From Cytophagales bacterium (GTDB lineage Bacteria > Bacteroidota > Bacteroidia > Cytophagales > Cytophagaceae), in NCBI GenBank assembly GCA_004294225.1, contig REBA01000028.1, forward strand, positions 1 to 40,793: a stretch of 40,793 bases of DNA. The letters are read 5' to 3'. The position numbers and the translations under genes are program-made. Of the stretch, positions 27,447-35,729 are shown in pieces. Under the pieces are notes generated by a model, which saw only the letters and a list, made by a program, of their open reading frames with translations, did not search any database and had not been told where the DNA came from. Position 1 is the first letter of the stretch, and every line of letters begins with the position of its first letter.

Positions 27447-29420
27447 TTAGAGAATTTTAAAGAAAGTAAGGATACTCATGAATAGAAGAAAGACAAAGCC
27501 ATAAAGAATATAATATTGTGTTTGGCCAGTTTGAATCACAGCTAATTTATTTAATGTATAATTCACCAATTCTAATAGAGGTTGAATAAGGTTGCTCTCA
27601 ATTTTATCAAAATAGGATATTTTCATTTTTTTATCGTCAGGAAAAATGTCTTCTTTTTTGAGCGGAGTGAAAGAGTTGTGGTGACCTATAAAGAAATTCC
27701 CAAACTTTAAAAAGTAGTCTGCCCAAGATGCAGAATTGTATTGCATTCTTGTATTTTTAGTTTCATATCCACAGCCCCAAGTAACTTGATATTCGATCGT
27801 TTTTTTATTTAAAACAAATTTACGAACAATAATAAGCACCAAAACAATTAGAATAAATATACTTCCAGCATGACCGAGTTCTAGTACATCAGAATAAGAA
27901 TCTAAACTTACATGAGAATAATGAGGCACATATACATCTACTATTTTAGTGATGTAGCTCAGTATAAATTTGGGATATAAACCAATGCTTAAAGCAATTG
28001 ACATCAATATAATTTGAGGTATTAACATCAATAATGGTGCTTCTTTGGTAGGTGTAATTATTTCACTGCGAGGATTTCCAAGAAAGACCAATCCAAATAC
28101 TTTACTGTAAGTGAAAATGGCTAGACCACCAACAAGAGAAAGTATGATAAGGCAGAGTAGAAGGAACACTTCTGTGGTAACAAATGTAGCATTCATTCCT
28201 TCGATTAACCCACTATAGATAATGTATTCTGCCACAAAACCATTAAATGGAGGGAGTCCACATGCTGCTATACTTGAGAGCAGAAATAATATGGAAGTAA
28301 TCGGCATGTATTTGCTTAGACCTCCAAGTTGATCAATGTTTCTAGTTCTAGTTTGTTGATAAATACCTCCATTGTTAAAGAATAATGAGGTTTTAAATAA
28401 AGCATGATTGAGTATTTGTAGAAGCGAAGCAGTAAAGCCTAGATATGCTAAAGCCAAGTCGTGAACCCCAAATCCAATCATTGCCATTCCTAATCCTATA
28501 CCTATTATGCCCATGTTTTCCATACTACTGTAACTAAGTAGTTTTTTGATGTCGGTTTGCATTATGGCGTTAATAATACCATATAAGCAGGTAGCTAAGC
28601 TGATTGTTAAGATAAAAATTCCTATTTCTAGCCTAGTGTTTTGAACGTAAAAAAGTATTCTTAAAATACCATATATACCCATCTTTTTTACAACACCTGA
28701 CATTACTCCAGAAATGTTAGATGGAGCTACGGCATATGCTTCAGGCATCCAGGTATGTAATGTTAGGAATCCGATTTTGAAACTGAAACCAATAAAGAAA
28801 ACTAAGAATAGCCAGAAATTATTGTTATGATTAGAAAAATACAAGCCAATAGCATCAAAATTAGATTGGCCTGTTGTATTTCCAACGATTATAAACCCTA
28901 CCATCAAAAGCACTACCCCAATATGCATCTGAATTAGATAATTTAATCCTGCTTTTATTGCATTGGGCTTATGATATTGAAAAATGACTAACATGAATGA
29001 ACTTATGGACATTACCTCCCATGAAATCATAAAGGGAATAAAATTTTGAAGCATACATACCCCAAGAAGCCCTACGTGTAAAAGGATTGATGATATAAAT
29101 TTTATAGAAAGTGCTATAGAATTTTTGTTTTCTTTTAAATAGCCTAGTCCATAAACCGAAGACGCTAATATGCTAATATTAATTATGGCTATAAAAAATG
29201 CAGATAGTTCATCAATTTTTAATTCCCAAACACCAGTAATTGAGAACTCGCCTATCCAGATATTCTGAGGGCCATATTGAACAGCATTGAAGGCGACAAT
29301 GAAAGATGGAATAGCTACAATTAAGTTGATTAGAAGCCTTAGAAATGGCTTTACCGAATTAGATAAATAAGGTAAAAAAAATATTCCTATAAGTATACTA
29401 AAAAGTAGAATGAACCCCAT
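27447..29420 (-). CDS. HyfB-like (NuoL/M family) antiporter-type membrane subunit
   Basis: First gene of the seven-gene operon; 657 residues with about 15-16 helices. Proton-channel residues of the NuoL/M family are intact: Glu135 in ISWEVMSISSF (helix 5), Lys215 in GFSFKIGF with HTWMPEAYAVAPSNISGVMSG (helix 7), Lys245/Lys246 in VVKKMGIYG (helix 8), and His339/Lys343 in NHALFKTSLF (helix 12). The C-terminal extension has VTWGCGYETKNTRMQYNSA and a final helix, as in HyfB proteins. This supports active ion translocation even though the peripheral subunits have lost their redox centres. An 82-nt gap separates it from the OstA-like gene upstream, so a promoter there is possible. Confidence 0.92.
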   Translation of the reverse strand: MGFILLFSILIGIFFLPYLSNSVKPFLRLLINLIVAIPSFIVAFNAVQYGPQNIWIGEFSITGVWELKIDELSAFFIAIINISILASSVYGLGYLKENKNSIALSIKFISSILLHVGLLGVCMLQNFIPFMISWEVMSISSFMLVIFQYHKPNAIKAGLNYLIQMHIGVVLLMVGFIIVGNTTGQSNFDAIGLYFSNHNNNFWLFLVFFIGFSFKIGFLTLHTWMPEAYAVAPSNISGVMSGVVKKMGIYGILRILFYVQNTRLEIGIFILTISLATCLYGIINAIMQTDIKKLLSYSSMENMGIIGIGLGMAMIGFGVHDLALAYLGFTASLLQILNHALFKTSLFFNNGGIYQQTRTRNIDQLGGLSKYMPITSILFLLSSIAACGLPPFNGFVAEYIIYSGLIEGMNATFVTTEVFLLLCLIILSLVGGLAIFTYSKVFGLVFLGNPRSEIITPTKEAPLLMLIPQIILMSIALSIGLYPKFILSYITKIVDVYVPHYSHVSLDSYSDVLELGHAGSIFILIVLVLIIVRKFVLNKKTIEYQVTWGCGYETKNTRMQYNSASWADYFLKFGNFFIGHHNSFTPLKKEDIFPDDKKMKISYFDKIESNLIQPLLELVNYTLNKLAVIQTGQTQYYILYGFVFLLFMSILTFFKIL

Positions 29421-29459
29421 CGGTGTTAAGTATTAAGGGATTTGATTTTTTATAATATT

Positions 29460-29485
29460 TAAATATACTAAAATTAATCTTTCAA
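29460..29485 (-). promoter_or_regulatory. Weak promoter candidate for the Ehr-SulP operon
   Basis: On the minus strand TATATTTA (29467 to 29460) resembles the -7 element TAnnTTTG and a TTG lies upstream (29485 to 29483), but the spacer is only 15 nt, shorter than the usual 17-23. The operon could also be read through from the OstA-like gene. Confidence 0.25.
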
Positions 29486-29502
29486 TATTTAACTGTCTGA
29501 AA

Positions 29503-31044
29503 TTAATATTTTTTAGTGCCTATTCTTCTTCTTCTAGCATCTGCAATTAGAGGTCGTTCTGTGATTCTCCATTTGAATCCTTTTAGTTTTTTTTCTGGTT
29601 CTTCTATTTCGTGAGGAGGAACGAATAAGCCTTCAGGGTTGGTAAGAAATAGAATAGTGTTTACTTTGTTACTATCAAACTCTATGACCATATCGCTACA
29701 AATTACTTTGTTCATACCTACTAGCACGGAGTCTCCTTCTAAGGCAAAATATAGACTCTCTCCATTGCCGAATACATCCACTTTTTGAATATTATTGTTT
29801 ATAAAGTGAGCAACCATTTTACGCCCTTTTACTTGATTGAAATTATTGAGACTATCTGTGCTGATGATAAATGAATTTACATTCATATTGAGCCGTTCTA
29901 TCATTTTATTTGCCATTTGCATATTTATACTGTCTGCTATGATTTGGTTTCCTTCGCTCCATAGAACGGGGTCTTTAAATAGGTATATGATAGAGTCTGC
30001 AAAATTATATACAAGAGAGTCGCATTTGCCTTGAATATCTTTACGAATAATTTTTGTGTGATTAAAAGCAAATAGTCGTTTTTGAGAAGCAATGTTATTA
30101 TCAATAGAAATCAAGGTATCAGCGATTACAAACAATGTATCTGGTTCAGCATAGCTTTTCATAATTGGTCGTCCGAATACTTTTGAATATCCTAGCTTTC
30201 CTGAATAATGCACTTCGTCTCCTTCAATAATGATTTTATCTTTTATAGAGACTATTGTTACATTGTTTTTAATAATAGTTCTTTTGTTTTTCTCATCATT
30301 GTACATATCGTCGCCTGAAATAATGTAGTCTCCAGATTCAACTTTGGCCCTACCTTTTACTTTTGATACCGATTCATCGGTTTTATATTCGCCATAATCG
30401 GCATGTACTACACCATCTATTTTTACTAGTTCAGATGGTCCTCTGAAGATTGCAAGTTTTGTTTTGGTATTATAATCAAGGGTGTCTGTAATCAGAGTAC
30501 CTTGTGGGCCTACTGCTTTTACTTTTTTTCTAAAGAAGAATATTTTTGAATCACTATTGTAGGTTCCAAATTCGCTTGTAAGTATTGAACTTTGGTCGAT
30601 AATTTTTGCATGGTTTCTATAAGTAGCATTCTTAGTACTTGTATTGTATTCAAGAGTTTCGGTAGTAAGTATTGTTTTTTTGTCTTTGAAAACTACATTA
30701 CCTCTAAATAGGGCGACTTTTGTATCAGGGTCAAAAGTCATGGTTTGACTTGTAAGTGTAGTGGTATCCCCTTGTGTCATTTTTACATGACCATAGGTAT
30801 GAATGGGCTCAGATTTTTTTACAGGTTTGACCGCCGAGTCGCAATAAATAAGCATGCCTTGCTGTTTGAAAATTACATGACCTTTTAGTATATGTACACT
30901 TTGACCATTCACTTTACCCAGCTCTAATACATCGGTATTTATCATTTCTAGTTTTTCTTGAGCACTAGCATTGGATATACACACTAAAACTGATACTAAT
31001 AGTATCCAGGGCAGAAATATAATTTGGAGATTTTGATGCTTCAT
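29503..31044 (-). CDS. OstA-like (LptA/LptD N-domain-like) periplasmic protein
   Basis: An exported protein of 513 residues from the ATG at 31044; the frame is open to 31065, but the later start gives a clean signal peptide (MKHQNLQIIFLPWILLVSVL... to NASA before Q). The mature part repeats short beta-strand units of the form TLTSQTMTFDPDTKVALFRG, TTETLEYNTSTKNATYRN and GTYNSDSKIFFFRKKV, the stacked beta-jellyroll seen in LptA, LptC and the N-domain of LptD. Such proteins make the periplasmic bridge for LPS. Longer than LptA and without the LptD barrel; such OstA-like proteins are common in Bacteroidota. It is divergent from tilS. A role in LPS transport is by family only. Confidence 0.85.
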   Translation of the reverse strand: MKHQNLQIIFLPWILLVSVLVCISNASAQEKLEMINTDVLELGKVNGQSVHILKGHVIFKQQGMLIYCDSAVKPVKKSEPIHTYGHVKMTQGDTTTLTSQTMTFDPDTKVALFRGNVVFKDKKTILTTETLEYNTSTKNATYRNHAKIIDQSSILTSEFGTYNSDSKIFFFRKKVKAVGPQGTLITDTLDYNTKTKLAIFRGPSELVKIDGVVHADYGEYKTDESVSKVKGRAKVESGDYIISGDDMYNDEKNKRTIIKNNVTIVSIKDKIIIEGDEVHYSGKLGYSKVFGRPIMKSYAEPDTLFVIADTLISIDNNIASQKRLFAFNHTKIIRKDIQGKCDSLVYNFADSIIYLFKDPVLWSEGNQIIADSINMQMANKMIERLNMNVNSFIISTDSLNNFNQVKGRKMVAHFINNNIQKVDVFGNGESLYFALEGDSVLVGMNKVICSDMVIEFDSNKVNTILFLTNPEGLFVPPHEIEEPEKKLKGFKWRITERPLIADARRRRIGTKKY

Positions 31045-31076
31045 TTGAGATATAAAATTAAACAATACAAAGCTTA

Positions 31077-31108
31077 TTGCCTTAAATAAATTATAATAAA
31101 TAACTTTG
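31077..31108 (+). promoter_or_regulatory. Bacteroidota-type promoter for tilS
   Basis: TTG at 31077-31079, a 21-nt spacer, and TAACTTTG at 31101-31108, an exact match to TAnnTTTG. The predicted start is near 31112-31117, about 20 nt before the tilS ATG. Confidence 0.6.
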
Positions 31109-31132
31109 TAAGTATAATTCTTTTAAAAGTTC

Positions 31133-32464
31133 ATGCTAGGAAGATTTAAATCCTATATTCTCAAAAATAGACTTTGTAAAGCAAACGACCAACTCTTGGT
31201 AGCGGTAAGTGGCGGGATTGACTCGGTAGTATTATGTAAGCTGCTAAAAGATGCTAAGGTAAATTTTGCTATTGCGCATTGTAATTTCGCCCTCAGGGGG
31301 AAGGAATCTGATGAGGATGAGTTATTTGTTAGGCAACTTGCCAATGAATATCATGTTCCTATTTATACAAAAAAATTTGATACAAATTTATATTCCGAAA
31401 TTCATAAAGTATCTATTCAGATGGCGGCAAGAACTCTTCGATATTCTTGGTTTGAAGAAATTGCTCAATTGAATCACTATGATTTAATCGCTACTGCCCA
31501 TCATCTTAATGATAGTTTGGAGACTTCCATTTTGAATCTAACAAAAGGCACAGGTATTGCTGGTTTGAGAGGTATATTGCCTTTGAGAGATAATATTATA
31601 AGACCTTTACTTTTTGCTTCAAAACAAGAAATAATAGATTTTGCTTTAGCTTCTCAATTAGCTTGGAGAGAAGATGTGTCTAATAGTTCTGATAAGTATC
31701 AAAGGAATCTTATTAGAAATAAGGTTATGCCTTTATTGAAAGAAATTAATCCAAATATAGAACAAACTTTTTCCGAAACATCCGATAGAATTCAATCTGT
31801 AGAATTAATATTTCAAACCTATTTTTTACAAATAAAAAGTAGTATTGTTTCCTATGAGGGAGATACTATTGTTTTGAATTTGCAGCAAGATATCCCCATT
31901 CAAGGTTTTAAAGCAATTATATTTGAACTTATAAAACCCTTTGGGTATGCATGGGCACAGGTCGAAGAGATTTTGAAGCCATCAATCAATGGCGTCAGAA
32001 AGTTTTATGCTCACAATTATCTATTATTAAAATATGCTCATGAAATAAGAATAACCAAAGTTTCACAAGAAAAACAAGAAGCAATTTATCTTTCAAGCGA
32101 AGATTCTTCTGTTGAGAATAATTACTTTAGGCTCGAGCTATCTATTATTGGTTCTGAAAATTTAGTGATAGACAAAAATTCCTCTGTTATATATTTAGAC
32201 GCCTCTATAATTGAATTTCCGCTTTGTGTGAGAAGGTGGCAAGAAGGAGATAGATTTATTCCTTTTGGGATGAATGGTCAAAAGAAAATAAGCGATTATT
32301 TAATTGATGCTAAGATTCGGCTTGATCAGAAAGAAAAAATATATTTGCTAACTTCTGGAAGTGATATTCTATGGGTACTTGGGAAAAGAGCAAGCAATCT
32401 TGCAAGAATCAATTCTTTAACAAAGTCTATACTTAGAATAGAATTCGTTCCATTGAAGTCATAA
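31133..32464 (+). CDS. tilS: tRNA(Ile)-lysidine synthetase
   Basis: Attaches lysine to C34 of tRNA-Ile(CAU), changing its codon specificity from AUG to AUA; essential in most bacteria. 443 residues: an N-type ATP pyrophosphatase domain with the PP-loop SGGIDS at 26-31 and the later HHLNDSLET and GIAGLRGI motifs (about 122-148), then a TilS substrate-binding middle domain and a C-terminal domain (FPLCVRRWQEGDRFIPFGMNGQKKISD). It stands alone, divergent from the OstA-like gene and 50 nt before the trp leader region. No defect is seen. Confidence 0.97.
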   Translation: MLGRFKSYILKNRLCKANDQLLVAVSGGIDSVVLCKLLKDAKVNFAIAHCNFALRGKESDEDELFVRQLANEYHVPIYTKKFDTNLYSEIHKVSIQMAARTLRYSWFEEIAQLNHYDLIATAHHLNDSLETSILNLTKGTGIAGLRGILPLRDNIIRPLLFASKQEIIDFALASQLAWREDVSNSSDKYQRNLIRNKVMPLLKEINPNIEQTFSETSDRIQSVELIFQTYFLQIKSSIVSYEGDTIVLNLQQDIPIQGFKAIIFELIKPFGYAWAQVEEILKPSINGVRKFYAHNYLLLKYAHEIRITKVSQEKQEAIYLSSEDSSVENNYFRLELSIIGSENLVIDKNSSVIYLDASIIEFPLCVRRWQEGDRFIPFGMNGQKKISDYLIDAKIRLDQKEKIYLLTSGSDILWVLGKRASNLARINSLTKSILRIEFVPLKS

Positions 32465-32479
32465 ATTTTGAAAACCAAA

Positions 32480-32510
32480 TTTGACATCAATAATTATTTC
32501 CTTATATTTA
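32480..32510 (+). promoter_or_regulatory. Promoter of the trp operon
   Basis: TTTG at 32480-32483, a 19-nt spacer, and TATATTTA at 32503-32510 (TAnnTTTG with one change). The element ends 4 nt before the ATG of the leader peptide, so transcription is predicted to begin at or within a few bases of that ATG. Confidence 0.65.
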
Positions 32511-32514
32511 GATT

Positions 32515-32571
32515 ATGAAAAGAAATTTATACAAATATTGGTGGTGGCACTCTGAGCTTTTGGCTTTGTGA
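32515..32571 (+). CDS. trpL: trp operon leader peptide
   Basis: An 18-codon open frame coding MKRNLYKYWWWHSELLAL, with three consecutive Trp codons at 32539-32547. Trp is the rarest amino acid, and this run lies directly before the trp operon and a terminator hairpin, the hallmark of ribosome-mediated attenuation. When charged tRNA-Trp is scarce the ribosome stalls on these codons and lets the antiterminator form. The stop codon (32569-32571) lies at the edge of the segment needed for antitermination, as expected. There is no Shine-Dalgarno sequence and, by the promoter position, almost no untranslated leader. Too short for ordinary gene calling. Confidence 0.9.
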   Translation: MKRNLYKYWWWHSELLAL

Positions 32572-32633
32572 GCAACCAATCTTTGTGTAATTGTAAATAT
32601 TACAAGGCTTGCTGTTCACAGCAAGCTTTTTTT
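32537..32633 (+). promoter_or_regulatory. trp attenuator (four-segment leader RNA)
   Basis: Segment 1 (32537-32542, ATTGGT, overlapping the first two Trp codons) pairs perfectly with 32575-32580 (ACCAAT). Segment 2 (32571-32586) can instead pair with segment 3: AGCAA 32571-32575 with TTGCT 32609-32613, and CTTTGT 32581-32586 with ACAAGG 32602-32607 (one G-U). Segment 3 also forms the terminator with segment 4 (32619-32629). The 1:2 and 2:3 pairings exclude each other, and so do 2:3 and 3:4. This is the standard logic of Trp attenuation: stalling at the Trp codons frees segment 2, termination occurs otherwise. Pairings were worked out by hand. Confidence 0.82.
32604..32633 (+). terminator. Attenuator terminator hairpin (3:4)
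   Basis: A perfect 8-bp GC-rich stem, GCTTGCTG (32607-32614) with CAGCAAGC (32619-32626), a TTCA loop, three further pairs outward including one G-U, and seven T at 32627-32633. It lies 36 nt after the leader-peptide stop and 50 nt before trpE. Confidence 0.9.
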
Positions 32634-32683
32634 ATGATAAAATTTCTATAATTTGGTTTAAATTTAATTAAAATACAAAGATT

Positions 32684-34096
32684 TTGAATACCTACTCGCT
32701 CAACACTTCTTACAAAAAGATACTTGCTGATACCATTACTCCAGTAAGTATCTACCTTAAGCTGAGAGACAAATTTCCTAATAGTATATTATTAGAGAGT
32801 TCAGATTATCATGGTAACGAGGATATTTATTCCTATATCTGTTGCAAACCTATTGCAGGAATAATTTTAGAAAACAATCAAATTTCTACTTATTATCCAG
32901 ATGGCTTTACAGAAAATATTGATTTTAATAAATCCACTAATGTTCCAGAGGTATTAGGAAAATTTGCAGCATCTTTTTATCAAAAGCCACTTGATTTCCC
33001 ATTCCTGACAGGAGGCTTATTTGGATATTCGGCGTATGATGCTGTTCGATATTTTGAAGATATTAAAATAAACACTTATAATACTGATCGTAGACGTATT
33101 CCAGATATTCAGTATCATGTCTATCAATTCATGATTGTTTTTAATCATTTCAATAATGAGGTTTTTGTAATAGAAAATACAATTGGAGAGACTAATTCAG
33201 AACATCTTGAAAACTTAGAAAGACTTATTTTTAAGAAAGATTTTCCTTCTTTTAGTTTTAATTTAATAGATCAAGAAGAATCTAATTTTTCTGATGAAGA
33301 ATTTTTAAAAGTATTACAGAAAGGTAAAGACCATTGTCATCGTGGGGATGTATTCCAGATTGTACTCTCACGCCGTTTTTTAAGACATTATACAGGAGAT
33401 GACTTTAATGTTTACAGAAGCTTAAGGTCTATCAACCCCTCTCCATATCTATTTTATTTTGACTATGGAAGTTTTAGAATATTTGGCTCTTCTCCTGAAG
33501 CACAAATTGTGATTAAAAATAAAAAAGCCACTATTTATCCTATAGCTGGAACGTTTAAAAGATCAGGAGATGATATTAAAGATTATGATTTGGCAAAGCA
33601 GTTGTTAGACGACCCTAAAGAAAATGCCGAACATATTATGTTGGTTGACTTAGCTAGAAATGACTTGAGTAGACACTGTAACGAAGTAAAGGTAGAGACC
33701 TTGAAAGAAGTACAATATTATTCTCATGTCATACATTTGGTATCAAAGGTTACAGGTCAGATAGAGCATAAAGATTCTTTCATGGATATTGTAGCAGATA
33801 CCTTTCCCGCAGGTACTTTGTCTGGAGCACCAAAGTATAAAGCTATGGAGATTATCAATGAGCAAGAGAATGGAAATAGAGGTTATTATGGCGGCTGTAT
33901 AGGATACCTTGGTTTCAATAACGAGTTCAATAGTGCAATTATGATTAGATCAATATTGAGTAAAGACAATATTCTATACTATCAAGCAGGAGCTGGGGTA
34001 GTAGCATTATCTAAAATAGAAAATGAATTACAAGAAGTAAACAACAAGTTAGCTGCATTAAAAAAAGCAATTGAGTTGGCAGTATCTGTAAAGTAG
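32684..34096 (+). CDS. trpE: Anthranilate synthase component I
   Basis: Makes anthranilate from chorismate with ammonia supplied by TrpG, the first committed step to tryptophan. 470 residues. The Trp feedback site LLESSD (36-41) is intact, and the chorismate-binding core is clear: FQIVLSRRF, GSSPEAQIVIK, PIAGTFKR, EHIMLVDLARNDL and TFPAGTLSGAPK. The only possible start is the TTG at 32684: an in-frame stop (TAA at 32669) lies just upstream and the next in-frame ATG is deep in the protein. The rare start codon may lower translation. First structural gene after the attenuator; 25 nt to trpG. Confidence 0.97.
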   Translation: MNTYSLNTSYKKILADTITPVSIYLKLRDKFPNSILLESSDYHGNEDIYSYICCKPIAGIILENNQISTYYPDGFTENIDFNKSTNVPEVLGKFAASFYQKPLDFPFLTGGLFGYSAYDAVRYFEDIKINTYNTDRRRIPDIQYHVYQFMIVFNHFNNEVFVIENTIGETNSEHLENLERLIFKKDFPSFSFNLIDQEESNFSDEEFLKVLQKGKDHCHRGDVFQIVLSRRFLRHYTGDDFNVYRSLRSINPSPYLFYFDYGSFRIFGSSPEAQIVIKNKKATIYPIAGTFKRSGDDIKDYDLAKQLLDDPKENAEHIMLVDLARNDLSRHCNEVKVETLKEVQYYSHVIHLVSKVTGQIEHKDSFMDIVADTFPAGTLSGAPKYKAMEIINEQENGNRGYYGGCIGYLGFNNEFNSAIMIRSILSKDNILYYQAGAGVVALSKIENELQEVNNKLAALKKAIELAVSVK

Positions 34097-34121
34097 TTCT
34101 ATTATTTAAATACATCACAAT

Positions 34122-34691
34122 ATGAAATTACTCATCTTAGACAATTACGATTCCTTTGTTTATAATATAGTTCATATCATCAGAGCTTTAGGATATTCAG
34201 ATCAACTCCAGATATTTAGAAATGATAAAATTCAGCTTGAGGAAGTTGCTTCATTTGATAAAATATTATTATCTCCAGGGCCAGGAATCCCATCAGAAGC
34301 AGGAATAATGAGAGAATTGGTTCAGACCTACGGAAGTTCCAAGAGCATATTTGGAGTATGTCTTGGGCATCAGTGTATAGGAGAGGTTTATGGTGCTTCT
34401 CTCACAAATCTTTCTGAGGTTTATCATGGCTTGGCAATTCCTACTAATATCATTAAGCAAGACAAGTTGTTTAAAAATATTCCTTCTAGAATTACTTGTG
34501 GTCGTTATCATTCTTGGGCAATCAACCCTTCTTCTAATCTAGAAAATATTGAAATTACTGCCCAAGATGATGAAGGAAATATCATGGCTATTAGGCATAA
34601 ATCTTATAATGTTTGTGGCGTTCAATTTCATCCAGAGTCGGTAATGACAGAGCATGGAGTAAAAATAATTCAAAATTGGTTAGAGGACTAA
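34122..34691 (+). CDS. trpG: Anthranilate synthase component II (glutamine amidotransferase)
   Basis: Supplies ammonia from glutamine to TrpE. 189 residues, a class I amidotransferase. The catalytic triad is Cys80 (FGVCLGHQ), His170 and Glu172 (VQFHPES); the oxyanion motif SPGPG is at 51-55. It is a stand-alone subunit, not fused to TrpD or TrpE. A dual role in folate synthesis (as PabA) is possible in organisms with only one copy, but cannot be judged here. It lies 25 nt after trpE and 40 nt before trpD. Confidence 0.97.
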   Translation: MKLLILDNYDSFVYNIVHIIRALGYSDQLQIFRNDKIQLEEVASFDKILLSPGPGIPSEAGIMRELVQTYGSSKSIFGVCLGHQCIGEVYGASLTNLSEVYHGLAIPTNIIKQDKLFKNIPSRITCGRYHSWAINPSSNLENIEITAQDDEGNIMAIRHKSYNVCGVQFHPESVMTEHGVKIIQNWLED

Positions 34692-34731
34692 TATAGGCAA
34701 TATAAAAGTATAGAAAGATAATTTGCTACTT

Positions 34732-35724
34732 ATGATGAAAGATACACTACAAGTGCTTTTTGAATACAGAACACTTAATAAGGAGGAAGCAAAACAAGCA
34801 TTGAAGCTGCTAACTCAAGGCGAGGTAAATTCAAGTCAAATGGCTGCTTTTATGACTGTTTATTTGATGCGTTCTATTACAGTAGAAGAACTTGAAGGAT
34901 TCAAAGAAGCAATGTTGGAATTATGCCTACCAATAGATTTATCAGAGTTCAATCCAATGGATTTGTGTGGTACAGGTGGCGATGGTAAAGACACTTTTAA
35001 TATTAGCACCTTATCTTCTTTTATTGTTGCTGGGGCAGGTATTAGAGTTGCTAAACATGGAAATTACGGAGTATCGTCTTCTGTGGGTTCATCTAATATT
35101 CTAGAATACTTTGGTGTGAAGTTTACTAATGATATTAATACAATCAGAAGGCAGATCGAACAAAACAATATCACCCTGCTTCATGCACCACTCTTTCATC
35201 CTGCTATGAAGAATGTAGCTCCAATTAGAAAAGAATTACGGGTGAAAACTTTTTTCAATATGCTTGGGCCTCTAGTGAATCCCGCTCAACCTAAGAATCA
35301 AATGGTAGGGGTGTTCAACTTAGAATTAGCAAGGCTTTATTCTTATCTGTTTCAAAAGACGAATGTCAATTATTCCATTATTCATAGTCTTGGAGGTTAT
35401 GATGAAATATCTCTTACCTCAGATTTTAGATATCTTTCTTCTACCAAAGATGCCATAATGAGCCCAGCTCAACTTGGTTTTTCAAGACTCAATCCAGAAG
35501 AAATAGTATCAGGAGAAACCATAGAAGATTCCGCTAAAATTTTCAAGAATGTACTCCATAATGAAGCTACATCAGCTCAAAAGAATGTAGTTCTAGCAAA
35601 TGCAGCAATGGCTATTCATACAGCATCTAAAAATAATTGGGAAGATTCATTAGCAATGGCTAAAGAATCTTTAGAATCTAAGAAAGCACTTCAAATATTT
35701 AATAAAACAATTGCAAATAATTAA
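34732..35724 (+). CDS. trpD: Anthranilate phosphoribosyltransferase
   Basis: Transfers phosphoribose from PRPP to anthranilate. The frame is open from a TTG at 34723, but two adjacent ATGs (34732, 34735) are better; the first gives 330 residues. The PRPP loop GTGGDG is at 80-85 followed by KDTFNIST, and AKHGNYGVSSSVGSSN matches the anthranilate/phosphate-binding stretch. NMLGPLVNPA is also present. Third gene of the operon, 5 nt before trpC. All signature residues look intact. Confidence 0.97.
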   Translation: MMKDTLQVLFEYRTLNKEEAKQALKLLTQGEVNSSQMAAFMTVYLMRSITVEELEGFKEAMLELCLPIDLSEFNPMDLCGTGGDGKDTFNISTLSSFIVAGAGIRVAKHGNYGVSSSVGSSNILEYFGVKFTNDINTIRRQIEQNNITLLHAPLFHPAMKNVAPIRKELRVKTFFNMLGPLVNPAQPKNQMVGVFNLELARLYSYLFQKTNVNYSIIHSLGGYDEISLTSDFRYLSSTKDAIMSPAQLGFSRLNPEEIVSGETIEDSAKIFKNVLHNEATSAQKNVVLANAAMAIHTASKNNWEDSLAMAKESLESKKALQIFNKTIANN

Positions 35725-35729
35725 ATTTA

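Noticed and set aside
19830-29420. Functional hydrogenase-4 / formate hydrogenlyase operon (hyf)
   Set aside because: NiFe-binding cysteines and three of four N2 cysteines are missing and no hyp or formate dehydrogenase genes are present, so hyf gene symbols were not used.
32634-32651. Five-codon ATG frame (MIKFL) directly after the attenuator U tract
   Set aside because: Too short and without regulatory codons; it begins just past the terminator and is probably chance.
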